This document shows, piece after piece, positions 16,116 to 24,076 of a stretch of 64,000 nucleotides of DNA. Source of the stretch: Mucilaginibacter sp. (GTDB lineage Bacteria; Bacteroidota; Bacteroidia; Sphingobacteriales; Sphingobacteriaceae). The stretch lies in assembly GCA_031292485.1 (NCBI GenBank), contig JARLHA010000003.1:1-64000 (forward strand). Direction: 5' to 3'. The notes beneath the pieces were generated by a model that saw only the letters and a list, made by a program, of their open reading frames with translations, did no database searches and was not told where the DNA came from. The position numbers and the translations under genes were made by a program. Each line of letters opens with the position of its first letter. Position 1 is the first letter of the stretch.

Positions 16116-16267
16116 AGGCGCAATACTTTGCGCCTCCCGCGTTTATTTTACTTCCTGCGTTTATTTCAAACATTCAATAGAGACGCAAAGTATTGCGTCT
16201 CTACGGGTTGAATTCGGATCCTGCAATTACTTGAAACATTGCCAGAGACGCAAAGTGTTGCGTCTCT
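16115..16267. repeat. Three REP palindromes of the GACGCAA/TTGCGTC family
   Basis: Copies lie at 16115-16136 (variant GAGGCGCAA...TTGCGCCTC), 16179-16202 and 16244-16267 (AGAGACGCAA...TTGCGTCTCT). Each is a 22-24 bp near-perfect palindrome, and the last two are followed by CTACGGGTTGAA. The third copy contributes to the stop codon of the transposase gene that follows. Confidence 0.95.
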
Positions 16268-16883
16268 ACGGGTTGAAAAGATTTTCAAAATTGTCACCAT
16301 TCTGAAACCACTGATCCGGATTATTTTTAATATAACCTTTGATATTATGATACTCTTTTTCATTTCTGATGATCCTGTCATAATAACGTGATTGCCATGA
16401 AAATTCAATATCATTTGTAGTAGCATAAGTTTTAACAGAAGATTTATAACCCCGCAGTATAGAAGCAAGATTTTTACTTTGAGCACCAAACTTATTCAAC
16501 TCCCAAATTGTTTTATCCGGCTTATTGATAAATAATATACCATGCATGTGATCGGGCATGATAACAAAATCATCTAATTCAACATAGGGATGAAACGCCG
16601 GTATATTTAGCCAATTATTAAAGGCAACCTCACCAATTTCCGTCATCCGTAGAGACGCAATACTTTGCGTCTCTAGACTTTGTGTCTCTGAACTTTGTGT
16701 CTCTGAACTTTGCGCCTCTGAAACGCTTTGCACATCTGCATTACCTATTTCTCCAATCTCACCAAAATAATGCACCCTGTCCTTGGTGCATATCGTTACG
16801 AAATATATTCCATTTGACCCATAATCCCAGTTGCTCAACCGGGAAGATGATATGTTATATTTATTTCGATATTTTCCTTCCAT
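16266..16883 (-). CDS. REP-associated tyrosine transposase (RAYT), TnpA_REP type
   Basis: A 205-residue Y1 transposase counted from the ATG at 16881-16883. The family marks are GIYFVTICTKDR (25-36), the HUH pair His112/His114 in MPDHMHGIL, and catalytic Tyr167/168 in WQSRYYDRII, followed by YIKNNPDQW. These enzymes cut and move small palindromic REP elements. A longer frame up to 16943 is rejected because its first 20 residues translate a neighbouring REP. Residues about 57-80 (SETQSSETQSLETQS and nearby) are the translation of another REP and its 15-bp tandem derivatives, inserted in a variable loop. The catalytic residues on both sides remain in frame, so the gene looks intact. The stop codon lies on a third REP. 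Confidence 0.92.
   Translation of the reverse strand: MEGKYRNKYNISSSRLSNWDYGSNGIYFVTICTKDRVHYFGEIGEIGNADVQSVSEAQSSETQSSETQSLETQSIASLRMTEIGEVAFNNWLNIPAFHPYVELDDFVIMPDHMHGILFINKPDKTIWELNKFGAQSKNLASILRGYKSSVKTYATTNDIEFSWQSRYYDRIIRNEKEYHNIKGYIKNNPDQWFQNGDNFENLFNP
16651..16722. repeat. Intragenic REP plus 15-bp tandem derivatives
   Basis: A full palindrome (AGAGACGCAA...TTGCGTCTCT, 16651-16674) lies inside the transposase coding sequence. It is followed by imperfect 15-bp copies of its half (ACTTTGTGTCTCTGA twice, then ACTTTGCGCCTCTGA) up to about 16722. The 15-bp period keeps the frame and gives a five-residue SETQS repeat in the protein. Confidence 0.95.
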
Positions 16884-16894
16884 TTTTATTGTAT

Positions 16895-17044
16895 AGGCGC
16901 AATACTTTGCGTCTCGGGCGTTTTTGATACTTCTTATGTTCATTCAAAGATCATCAGAGACGCAAAGTATTGCGTCTCTACGGGATAAATTCGCATTCTA
17001 CGTTTATTCTAAACATTATCAGAGACGCAAAGTATTGCGTCTCT
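16895..17044. repeat. Three REP palindromes between the transposase and the M28 peptidase
   Basis: Copies lie at 16895-16915 (variant), 16956-16979 and 17021-17044. The last two are identical and are preceded by similar flanks. The copy at 17021-17044 supplies most of the TAG stop codon of the M28 peptidase (17043-17045). Confidence 0.95.
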
Positions 17045-18395
17045 ACCTCATCGGCTTAGGGAACACCGACAAACTTTCATGTCCATCCGCATCAACCGAT
17101 TGTACGGCAAAAAGGTAATTATCCTTAGAATAAGCCAGGGTTGCGGTGAGATCGGTCACAAAGTATTTCTTTTCCCAATAAGGGCTGATAGTTTCGCGCA
17201 TTAACACGTAATAACCTGCGGGTTTTTTGCCGGTTTTAGGGGCTTCCCATTTTAAAGTGGTTTTATTGGTTAAGGCGCTGGTTACAATGCCTACGTTTTG
17301 TGGCTCGGCGGGGGCGCTGGCAAGGTTCGCCAAAACAGAAAGGTTCATCCGGGCTACTTTTTGTACGTAATTGTAGTCAACAAAATCGGGCAGATCGCCG
17401 TAATCCACGGCATTTTCGCTGCGGATGTCCTGGTGCTGGCGGGTAAAATCTTCATTCATTTCGGTAAAGCGCACTGCTGTAAAACCCTGCAGCAAAAACG
17501 AAACATGGTCGCCGCCACGCAGGTAACGGTCGCGCCTGTAAATAAGCTTCACATCTAACTGGTCGACATAGCGCTCACCTATTTCCTTTACATACCTCGC
17601 CAGTTCGCGCGAGGGGCTGTCATTTTCTCCGCCCAAAGCAATTAAGGAAGCTATTTCCTTTTGATTGCCTGCTGCTGTAGATGGAACCCCTTCGCTGAAC
17701 ACCCTAACGCTACGGTTATCCTTCAAATCCGTTTCCATGCCATGTGTATTCCCTACGATATCATTGTTCAGCATGGCATCTATATTCCAATTCTCCGCTT
17801 TGGCGCGTTTGGCCACATTGGTTGAGCCATACAGGCCCTGCTCCTCGCCTACTACCGACATAAAAATAATAGTCGCCGGGAATGACCGTTTCGCCATCAC
17901 CCGCGCCAGTTCCATGGAAACGGCGGTACCCGAAGCATCATCATTGGCCCCAGGTTCAACCGCGTTGGGGTTCATCACATCCGTTACACGCGAGTCATAA
18001 TGACCGGAAACAATATAGATGCGGGTATCTTTAAGGTCTGTCCCTTTTAAAATAGCCAGCACATTTTTAAGGTGCACCGCTTTATCCACCCTTTCGCTTT
18101 TTGGCTGGGTAAACGTATCAAACTGCACGGTCATCCGGCCGCCCGACTCCTTTGCATATCTTTGATATTCAGCTTTTATCCAGTCGCGGGCCGCGCCGCT
18201 GCCTTCAGTAGCGCTGGTGGTGTCGCTCAAAGTATGCCTTGTTTTAAAACTTACCAGTTTGCGGACAATCGCCTCAATGTTTTTGGAGGACACTTCATCA
18301 ACCATTTGTTTGATGGCAGCATCCTGTTTGATGATGGTTTGGGCGTTTCCCTGTATAATAAAGAATACGGGAATGATAAGTAGTAGTTTTTTCAT
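17043..18395 (-). CDS. Secreted M28 family metallopeptidase with C-terminal FnIII-like domain
   Basis: A 450-residue peptidase from the ATG at 18393-18395. The longer frame to 18422 begins in a REP and is rejected. It has a signal peptide (KKLLLIIPVFFIIQGNAQ). The zinc ligands are in SGHYDSR (His), GANDDASG (bridging Asp), GEEQG (catalytic Glu followed by metal Glu), NNDIVGN (Asp) and GGDHVSF (His). Residues from about 365 form a fibronectin type III-like domain (LKWEAPKTG...). M28 enzymes are zinc aminopeptidases, so it probably degrades peptides in the periplasm or outside the cell. Two further M28 genes are in the window (44939 and 63362). Confidence 0.92.
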   Translation of the reverse strand: MKKLLLIIPVFFIIQGNAQTIIKQDAAIKQMVDEVSSKNIEAIVRKLVSFKTRHTLSDTTSATEGSGAARDWIKAEYQRYAKESGGRMTVQFDTFTQPKSERVDKAVHLKNVLAILKGTDLKDTRIYIVSGHYDSRVTDVMNPNAVEPGANDDASGTAVSMELARVMAKRSFPATIIFMSVVGEEQGLYGSTNVAKRAKAENWNIDAMLNNDIVGNTHGMETDLKDNRSVRVFSEGVPSTAAGNQKEIASLIALGGENDSPSRELARYVKEIGERYVDQLDVKLIYRRDRYLRGGDHVSFLLQGFTAVRFTEMNEDFTRQHQDIRSENAVDYGDLPDFVDYNYVQKVARMNLSVLANLASAPAEPQNVGIVTSALTNKTTLKWEAPKTGKKPAGYYVLMRETISPYWEKKYFVTDLTATLAYSKDNYLFAVQSVDADGHESLSVFPKPMR

Positions 18396-18412
18396 ATCTG
18401 CGAACCTTTTGT

Positions 18413-18506
18413 AGAGACGCAAAATATTGCGTCTCTGGACTCTTTATGGATTGAGAAGCACCTTAATTCGATCATCTTTTCCAGAGACGGAATGTTTTGC
18501 GTCTCT
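18413..18506. repeat. Two REP palindromes upstream of the M28 peptidase
   Basis: Copies lie at 18413-18436 (central AAAATA variant) and 18483-18506 (GACGGAATGTTTTGCGTC variant). They belong to the same family as those around the transposase. Confidence 0.9.
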
Positions 18507-18570
18507 GGAACATTTACTGCTGTGGCCGATGGCATCAGGGAAATATACCCCGGAAAAACCAACACATCAT

Positions 18571-18690
18571 CCCGAGCTTGTCTCGGGCCCCCACGGACAG
18601 CTAACCCGCATTTCGGCCACATGTATGCGCGATACATGTCACCGGTCTGTCCTGTGATATCCCGACATACGTCGGGATGACGGGCGGGAT
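18571..18690. repeat. Nested palindrome block of a second REP-like family
   Basis: The block contains CCCGAG-CTTGT-CTCGGG (18571-18587), ACATGTAT-GCGCG-ATACATGT (18619-18639), CCCGAC-ATAC-GTCGGG (18661-18676), and an outer pair GGACAG (18595-18600) with CTGTCC (18647-18652). The words CATCCCGAGC and CGGGATGACGGG are common in extragenic palindromes of many genomes. The rest of the 18396-18746 gap holds only REPs of the first family. Confidence 0.85.
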
Positions 18691-18710
18691 ATCCCCGGCC
18701 ATGAAGTTCC

Positions 18711-18734
18711 AGAGACGCAAAATATTGCGTCTCT
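18711..18734. repeat. REP palindrome downstream of the helicase
   Basis: AGAGACGCAA...TTGCGTCTCT with an AAAATA centre, followed by CTACATTA. It ends 12 bp from the stop codon of the helicase gene. Confidence 0.92.
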
Positions 18735-18746
18735 ACATTATCTCAA

Positions 18747-21700
18747 TTAATCAATCACGTCTTCCTCCTGCATCACTCCGCCCACCTGCTTAAAATTGCT
18801 TCGCACAAAATGGCACCAGTCGCATTCTTTTTTACCGCAGCCGGTATTAAAATCGTGGGCCAGTATTTTCCCGTAAACCGTTTTTATCTGTTCAGTAACC
18901 GCCTCAGTATCATCAGGCGTTATCACGATCTTTTCTTTGTGATATTCACCTTCGCTTACGGGCTCAACAAAGTCAAAAATGGTGCTTACCACCTCCCAAT
19001 CCAGCGAGCGGTCGTTATCAATTAAAATTTTATAAAATACCGCCTGGCGCCAGTAGTCGCCGCCATTGGGGTTATCATCATCCGGCCTTCTGAATTTATT
19101 TTTCGCGTTCTTTACTTTGCCGGTCTTATAGTCCACCACCGTTACCTGTTTGCCCACAAACTCAACCTTGTCCAGATTTCCCTTTATCGGCACACCCTCC
19201 ACCTCTACATTTTTGATACTGCGTTCGGTAACAGCGATCTTATTCCAAACCTCAATATTCTGGTTATAATAAGCGGGCAATATTTTTTCGCCATAATCCA
19301 GACGCAATTTAAAATCCTCTTTGGTAAATGAATCGCGGTTGCGGTACATATACCAGCGGAATTCCTTCATAAAATCCTCCGTCAACGGAAATTCATTACC
19401 ATCATCTTTCAGAAGTTTAAAAGCCTTATTTAATGCCCAATGCACGGCCTGCCCAAATGTAGCCGACGGACTTTTACCCGACGGCACCCTGATTAAACAT
19501 TGAAAATAAAAACGTAGCGGGCAATCCAAATAATTACTCAAATGCGTTACCGACAGGGTATAATCCTGTAGCAGTTGATCTATATAATTTTTGTCCAGTA
19601 GTTCAACCCTCGGCTGGATGGTTTCGGTAAACTGGATGGCCAGGAAATCCATCATCGTATCCTCGCTTACTTTTGGGTGCTTCAATTGTAAATGCGTATC
19701 CGCCAAAATTTCGCCTACAAACTGCGAGGCTTCCTGCTCCTTCCCATTCTTATCATGGCCGGCATACGAGATCGAAAGGCATTGCTTCGCCCGGGTTATC
19801 GCCACATAAAACAAGCGGCGCGATTCCTCTTTTTGTGCAATTTCATCATCAGGCGCCTGGGTTAAGGTATCCGGGTAACTGAACCCATAATTACGGCCTT
19901 TGCCGTCCCAGATCTTTTTGCTGCAACCGATCAGGAATACATGTTCAAATTCCAGCCCTTTTGAGCCATGGGCAGTTAAAAAATTGATACCATTATCCGA
20001 GTAGATCACCTGGTTTAAGGCCAGCCGGATCTTGTTTTCCTGCATCAGTTTAATGGTGGCGATCAGTTTTGCCAGGTTGATTTCCGGGTCTTTGCGGCTT
20101 TCATCCTTGATAAAATCAAAAAAGTTGGTAAGCACCTGCATGTACCAGCCCTTATTGGGCTGCTGCATGATATATTTCAGGATCCCCATTTTGGCGATCA
20201 ACTGTTGGAACAATTGCTGCAAAGTGTTGCTGGCCGAATAAGTTAGCAGGTAATCAATGTCGCTTACCAAAAACTTCATACCGTGATGCTGCGCTTCATC
20301 AAACAAACCGGCTTGCACGGGCATTTTCATCCGGTTGATAAAATCTCGCAAAGAGGTTTTAGGGTCATTATTGCGGGCAGTGGTATAATTTTCTTTTGCT
20401 ACCGCGACACTGGCTTTGGCGATCTCGATGGGCGGGATATTGAAGAAATCATAGTGCATGATCTCGAACAACAACTCATCGCCGCTATAGGGCGAATCCA
20501 TTTCCATGGCGAGGTAGCGCAATATATTGATGATCTTTTCGCCGAAAGGCAGGGTAAAAATATCGATCTTCCTTTTGGTATTTACAGCAATGTGCTGGTT
20601 ATCCAGGTATTGTAAAAGCTCCTCTACCTGGCTATGGTTGCGGTAGATCACCGCGATTTCGCCGGGCTCCGTGCCTTTTGCCAGCAGGTTTTTTATTTGC
20701 TGCGCGATATCGGCTAATTCCTGCGCCGGGTTCTCATATTCACAGATCACCGGTTCAACAACAAGGTTGTTAAATCTTGGGTGCGATGCTTTCAGGTTTT
20801 TATCGAGTTCCAAGTGCCGGGTTAAACGCTCGCTGTTATTTTCGATCAACGCCTTTGAAATATCAAGAATCTGCTGGTTTGAACGGTAGTTTTGTTTTAA
20901 AATGACTATTTTCAGGCCTTTTGAATAATCCCCGGCGAAATCAAGGATATTCTTCATGTTCGCCCCCTGAAATTTGAAGATCGACTGGTCGTCATCACCT
21001 ACCACAAAAACATTGGGCGTATCCCAGTAATTCAGCATAAATTTCAGCAGGTCGTTTTGTGATCCACTGGTATCCTGGAACTCATCCACCAAAATATACT
21101 GGTAACGTTCCTGGTAACGGCGCAGCAGTTCTTCATTTTCACGGAAAGCTTTCAAAACCCACAGGATCATATCGTCATAATCGTAGCGGTTATTGGCTTT
21201 CATCTTCGCATCAAAATTTCGGTATTCGGCGACGGCGGCCAGCAGTTTTTTCATCTGCTCATGCACTTTATCTATGTCCTTCTGCTTCAGGTCGCCCACC
21301 TGTATCCCGGCTTTGGCATTTGCGCGTTTATAAATGTATTTCTCCCTATTGGGCAGATCGTCCAAATATTCTTTTACCGCCGATACAAAAGCCGCTTCAT
21401 CCCAGCCTTCTTTCTTCATGTCCGAAAAAAGGCTCTTCAGGTTGGGCGCATCGTAATAGATTTCGCCTGTAAAACGCTTCAGCACATGGTCGTTCGGAAA
21501 CTCATCCACCAGTTCCCTGAAAAATATGGCTGATTCCAGGTCGGACAAAGGGTCAAGGCTCAGTTTGCCAAAATAATCCAGGTTCTCCTGGATGATCTCA
21601 TTACAAAAAGCATGAAAGGTGTAAATATTCACCCGGTAAGCATCCGGGCCGATAAAATCGAACAGGCGTTTGCGCATGGCCACGGCACCGGCATCGGTAT

Positions 21701-21911
21701 AGGTGAGGCATAAAATTTCATTGGCATGCGCATCGGTTTCGGTTAATATTTTACCGATCCGGGCAGCCAGGATCTGCGTTTTGCCCGTCCCCGGCCCGGC
21801 AATCACCAAAACAGGGCCATCCATCTGGTTGACGGCAGCCAGTTGTTCGGGGTTGAGCAGGGCAAGTGCTTCGCGGAATTTTTCGTTGTATTTGTTGGGG
21901 GTGGGATGCAT
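18747..21911 (-). CDS. UvrD-family helicase fused to a PD-(D/E)XK nuclease
   Basis: A 1054-residue superfamily 1 helicase. It has Walker A AGPGTGKT (38-45), motif II DEFQDT (276-281) and motif III GDDDQSIFKF, followed by the other UvrD motifs (TAHGSKGLEF, YVAITRAKQ). The C-terminal 270 residues are a RecB/AddB-like nuclease with VVDYKTGKV (Asp927, Lys929). Cys797 together with Cys1025, Cys1030 and Cys1033 (GCGKKECDWC) fits the four-Cys iron-sulfur staple of AddB and Cas4-type nucleases. It probably processes DNA ends in repair, or degrades foreign DNA. It stands alone on the minus strand with a clear ATG start. Confidence 0.92.
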   Translation of the reverse strand: MHPTPNKYNEKFREALALLNPEQLAAVNQMDGPVLVIAGPGTGKTQILAARIGKILTETDAHANEILCLTYTDAGAVAMRKRLFDFIGPDAYRVNIYTFHAFCNEIIQENLDYFGKLSLDPLSDLESAIFFRELVDEFPNDHVLKRFTGEIYYDAPNLKSLFSDMKKEGWDEAAFVSAVKEYLDDLPNREKYIYKRANAKAGIQVGDLKQKDIDKVHEQMKKLLAAVAEYRNFDAKMKANNRYDYDDMILWVLKAFRENEELLRRYQERYQYILVDEFQDTSGSQNDLLKFMLNYWDTPNVFVVGDDDQSIFKFQGANMKNILDFAGDYSKGLKIVILKQNYRSNQQILDISKALIENNSERLTRHLELDKNLKASHPRFNNLVVEPVICEYENPAQELADIAQQIKNLLAKGTEPGEIAVIYRNHSQVEELLQYLDNQHIAVNTKRKIDIFTLPFGEKIINILRYLAMEMDSPYSGDELLFEIMHYDFFNIPPIEIAKASVAVAKENYTTARNNDPKTSLRDFINRMKMPVQAGLFDEAQHHGMKFLVSDIDYLLTYSASNTLQQLFQQLIAKMGILKYIMQQPNKGWYMQVLTNFFDFIKDESRKDPEINLAKLIATIKLMQENKIRLALNQVIYSDNGINFLTAHGSKGLEFEHVFLIGCSKKIWDGKGRNYGFSYPDTLTQAPDDEIAQKEESRRLFYVAITRAKQCLSISYAGHDKNGKEQEASQFVGEILADTHLQLKHPKVSEDTMMDFLAIQFTETIQPRVELLDKNYIDQLLQDYTLSVTHLSNYLDCPLRFYFQCLIRVPSGKSPSATFGQAVHWALNKAFKLLKDDGNEFPLTEDFMKEFRWYMYRNRDSFTKEDFKLRLDYGEKILPAYYNQNIEVWNKIAVTERSIKNVEVEGVPIKGNLDKVEFVGKQVTVVDYKTGKVKNAKNKFRRPDDDNPNGGDYWRQAVFYKILIDNDRSLDWEVVSTIFDFVEPVSEGEYHKEKIVITPDDTEAVTEQIKTVYGKILAHDFNTGCGKKECDWCHFVRSNFKQVGGVMQEEDVID

Positions 21912-21974
21912 GGTAGTAGTAAAATATTTGACAAATCGAAGTTGTCAAATCTGATTGTTTAATATTCAATAAGG

Positions 21975-22346
21975 CTATTTCTCGTAGTAAATAAGGTTCA
22001 AATGCTTAACATTTTTGAAGTATTTGTCGGATGATATAAGCGGTAATTTTAAGGATATGGCGGTTGCAGCTATAATACTATCCGGCAGTTTCATACCCGA
22101 AGTTTTTTTCACTTCGATTGTATTTAGTTTTACATTTTCATCAATGTTTACAATGATAAATTCACCTAAAAACTCTTCAATTTTTTGCCTTTCCTGAACA
22201 GAGATGTTTCTATAACTCAATAATTCCATTTCTGAAATTATAGATAAATACAATTCCTTTTCAAATAAAAAATCAGCAAGGGTTACATCTCCATTTAATA
22301 TATATAAAACAGCATTAGTATCTAACAAAAACTTATTCCCACTCAT
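21975..22346 (-). CDS. PIN-domain toxin (VapC-like)
   Basis: A 123-residue PIN ribonuclease. The acidic quartet is complete: Asp9 (LLDTN), Glu39 (SEMELLS), Asp89 (LPDSIIAA) and Asp107 (SSDKYF). VapC-type toxins cut specific RNAs, often tRNA or rRNA, when their antitoxin is degraded. The start overlaps the end of a 54-residue antitoxin gene by 14 bp, the usual order for such pairs. The frame is intact. Confidence 0.88.
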   Translation of the reverse strand: MSGNKFLLDTNAVLYILNGDVTLADFLFEKELYLSIISEMELLSYRNISVQERQKIEEFLGEFIIVNIDENVKLNTIEVKKTSGMKLPDSIIAATAISLKLPLISSDKYFKNVKHLNLIYYEK

Positions 22347-22497
22347 CCCTCATTTTTTTTTGTATAAGTAATGGGTCTTCTTTCAACTTAATAACACCGC
22401 AATATTTTTTTGTGTTTACCCCCTTGCTCACTTGAAGCTTTTCAGAAATATCGTCCATTTCCTTTTTACTGGCGCCTTTTTTCAATACTAAAACCAT
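22333..22497 (-). CDS. Short antitoxin paired with the PIN toxin
   Basis: A 54-residue frame with ATG at 22495-22497. The sequence starts MVLVLKKGASKKEMDDISEK and ends LIQKKMRDEWE. The N-terminal half is basic and helical, possibly DNA binding. The C-terminal half, with KEDPLLIQKKMRDEWE, has the look of the toxin-binding tail of DUF2281/VapB-like antitoxins. Position (immediately upstream, overlapping the PIN gene) and size support the role. A TAAATTTG -7 element lies 19 bp upstream. The family assignment is uncertain. Confidence 0.75.
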   Translation of the reverse strand: MVLVLKKGASKKEMDDISEKLQVSKGVNTKKYCGVIKLKEDPLLIQKKMRDEWE

Positions 22498-22516
22498 GGC
22501 ATATTTTTTTATAAAT

Positions 22517-22524
22517 CAAATTTA
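22517..22524 (-). promoter_or_regulatory. -7 element of the PIN antitoxin-toxin operon
   Basis: TAAATTTG on the minus strand, an exact TAnnTTTG match, 19 bp before the antitoxin ATG. The same octamer precedes the RelE/ParE pair at 23496. Confidence 0.5.
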
Positions 22525-22564
22525 CCGTTAATAAATGAATATGAGAGAATAGAATTATTGGATA

Positions 22565-23020
22565 TTATAATGACCCTACATTACTTTTTAGTACTGTATT
22601 AAGTTTTTCAACATACTCAATTTTTAAATTTCCTAAATAGCAGGGATGAGCGACAACAACAAAAGTTGGTTTATCTAATTCTTTTTCTACTACAAAATCA
22701 CCGTTGAGGTATAACCTTTCAATACTCGTAGCGTTTGGTTTACTCTTAGTTTCCCCTATACCTTCACTATATTTTTTAACTTTTTCAACATACGTAACCG
22801 TTCCAAAATCATTTCCTAAAACCATTATTCCCCCTTCTTCAATTTCATTCGTTGGCGACGTATCTTTTATTTTGTTATTTTCTGTCAGAATACCCAAGCC
22901 CAAGGGGAAAAACCCATATTTCATTTCGTCAAATCGATTTACCATTCCTGATTTTTCAAAATCGGATTTAGTGCTTACTTTTATTTTCTCAAGTTCATCA
23001 AATAGCTGTTGAATTTTCAT
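22565..23020 (-). CDS. Hypothetical protein, possibly a shortened uracil-DNA-glycosylase-like protein
   Basis: A 151-residue protein of uncertain family. The segment GGIMVLGNDFGTVTYV and the later FVVVAHPCYLGN resemble the first and last conserved stretches of uracil-DNA-glycosylase-like proteins, but the middle part normally found between them is missing. It could be an internally deleted relative or an unrelated protein. Its start codon ATG at 23018-23020 is 11 bp from the stop of the gene upstream, so the two form an operon. It sits in the toxin-antitoxin patch. Confidence 0.6.
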   Translation of the reverse strand: MKIQQLFDELEKIKVSTKSDFEKSGMVNRFDEMKYGFFPLGLGILTENNKIKDTSPTNEIEEGGIMVLGNDFGTVTYVEKVKKYSEGIGETKSKPNATSIERLYLNGDFVVEKELDKPTFVVVAHPCYLGNLKIEYVEKLNTVLKSNVGSL

Positions 23021-23031
23021 ATTATTTTGAT

Positions 23032-23367
23032 TTAAGGTTTATTGCAATTAATTTCTATTTCTTTTAAGTAATCTTTAAATTCTTGTTCATCCCCAAACAA
23101 CTCATCCCCGCAAAAAGGAAACCTATCCACCACCTGCGGACTTAATAATTCGCCATTTTCTACCTCATGAGCATAATTAACGGTTTTTCTAAAGTCTCCT
23201 TTACCCCTGAAATTTAAAACTGCTGCCTGGACGCCCGGATAACTGATGGCTACCTGTAACCCGGTTTTTTCACTTTCAAAAAAATCATTGGCGTTTAAGC
23301 GCATGCGTACTTTTTCGCCTCCCAGTTTACTCTCGGGGCAATAGCCATCGAAAACTTGGTTCCACAT
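23032..23367 (-). CDS. Hypothetical protein (111 aa)
   Basis: No family is recognised. The sequence contains a Cys near the N-terminus (GYCPES), a central IS-YPGVQAAVLNFRGKGDFRK stretch, and a C-terminal acidic part with two more Cys. It has no signal peptide or membrane helix. It starts with ATG and lies 11 bp upstream of the following minus-strand hypothetical gene, so both are probably co-transcribed. Confidence 0.6.
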   Translation of the reverse strand: MWNQVFDGYCPESKLGGEKVRMRLNANDFFESEKTGLQVAISYPGVQAAVLNFRGKGDFRKTVNYAHEVENGELLSPQVVDRFPFCGDELFGDEQEFKDYLKEIEINCNKP

Positions 23368-23495
23368 ATTTATTCGGTTTATTGATTTGTTTACAGGAAT
23401 TTATCTTTTTAAAGGCTTAGAATTTAAACTAAATGTAGCCAATTATTTTGAGAAAATGATCACTTTTAGCTATACAAAATCCCCTTAAAATATTG

Positions 23496-23503
23496 TAAAT
23501 TTG
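23496..23503 (+). promoter_or_regulatory. -7 element of the RelE/ParE module
   Basis: TAAATTTG lies 16 bp before the antitoxin ATG. The expected leader is very short. No clear -33 TTTG is present. Confidence 0.5.
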
Positions 23504-23519
23504 TTTAAAGCAACTATCA

Positions 23520-23768
23520 ATGCGCACAACACAAATAAAACAGCAACTTCACGATTACATTGATTCAGCGGAGGATAAAAAGTTAAAGGCTATTTATACT
23601 TTGGTTGAAGATGATATTTCCGAAGGCTATCAATTTAGCGATGAACAAAAAAAAGAACTGGATAGAAGGTACGATGACTATGTGAATGGGATTGGTAAAA
23701 CCTACACCTGGGAAGAAACTGTTGCAATGGCAAGACAAGCATTAGCTGACAGAAAACCCCAAAAATGA
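23520..23768 (+). CDS. Antitoxin of a RelE/ParE-type module
   Basis: An 82-residue antitoxin of the addiction-module-component type. It is alpha-helical and acidic, with FSDEQKKELDRRYDDYVNG followed by a Thr/Trp-containing tail (TYTWEETVAMARQ) that in this family wraps around the toxin. It overlaps the toxin start by four bases (ATGA at 23765-23768), so toxin translation is coupled to it. Confidence 0.85.
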   Translation: MRTTQIKQQLHDYIDSAEDKKLKAIYTLVEDDISEGYQFSDEQKKELDRRYDDYVNGIGKTYTWEETVAMARQALADRKPQK

Positions 23769-24076
23769 GCTACTCGTATATTTTAAAACACGAAGCCGCG
23801 TTAGAATTTTCCGAAGCTTTTGTTTGGTATGAGGAACAACGAGAAGGCCTCGGTGAGTCATTCAACGTAACGGTTGAACAAAAGCTTAAGAAAATTTGCA
23901 ACAACCCTTTTCATTATAAAATCTCCTACAAGAAATTTCATGAGGCGCTAATTGATAAGTTCCCCTTCCTGATCGTTTATTTTGTTGACGAGAAAAACAA
24001 ACTCATTGTTGTTACTGCAATATTTCACACCAGCCGTAACCCTAAAAAGAAATTTAAAAGAACGAAGTTAAAGTAA
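23765..24076 (+). CDS. RelE/ParE family toxin
   Basis: A 103-residue toxin with the ParE/RelE fold pattern: an N-terminal strand (YSYILKHEAALEF), two helices (EEQREGLGESFNVTVEQKLKKI), then FHEALIDKFPFLIVYFVDEKNKLIVVTAIFH and an arginine-rich C-terminus. It could act as a ribosome-dependent RNase or gyrase poison; the sequence does not decide. The antitoxin overlaps upstream. Its 3' end overlaps the convergent orphan antitoxin gene by nine bases. Confidence 0.88.
   Translation: MSYSYILKHEAALEFSEAFVWYEEQREGLGESFNVTVEQKLKKICNNPFHYKISYKKFHEALIDKFPFLIVYFVDEKNKLIVVTAIFHTSRNPKKKFKRTKLK

Noticed and set aside
16884..16943. Extended N-terminus of the RAYT gene
   Set aside because: The 20 residues before the ATG at 16883 are translation of a REP palindrome, and the transposase family starts near MEGKYRNKYN.
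16115..17044. CRISPR array
   Set aside because: The repeats are palindromic, unevenly spaced (about 40 to 400 bp), differ in their centres, and no cas gene is near. They fit REPs of the adjacent RAYT.
18396..18422. Upstream start of the M28 peptidase
   Set aside because: It begins in a REP with TTG; the ATG at 18395 starts a normal signal peptide.
18427..18680. Small plus-strand frames in the REP-rich gap
   Set aside because: They translate palindromic repeats and lack any promoter or family pattern.
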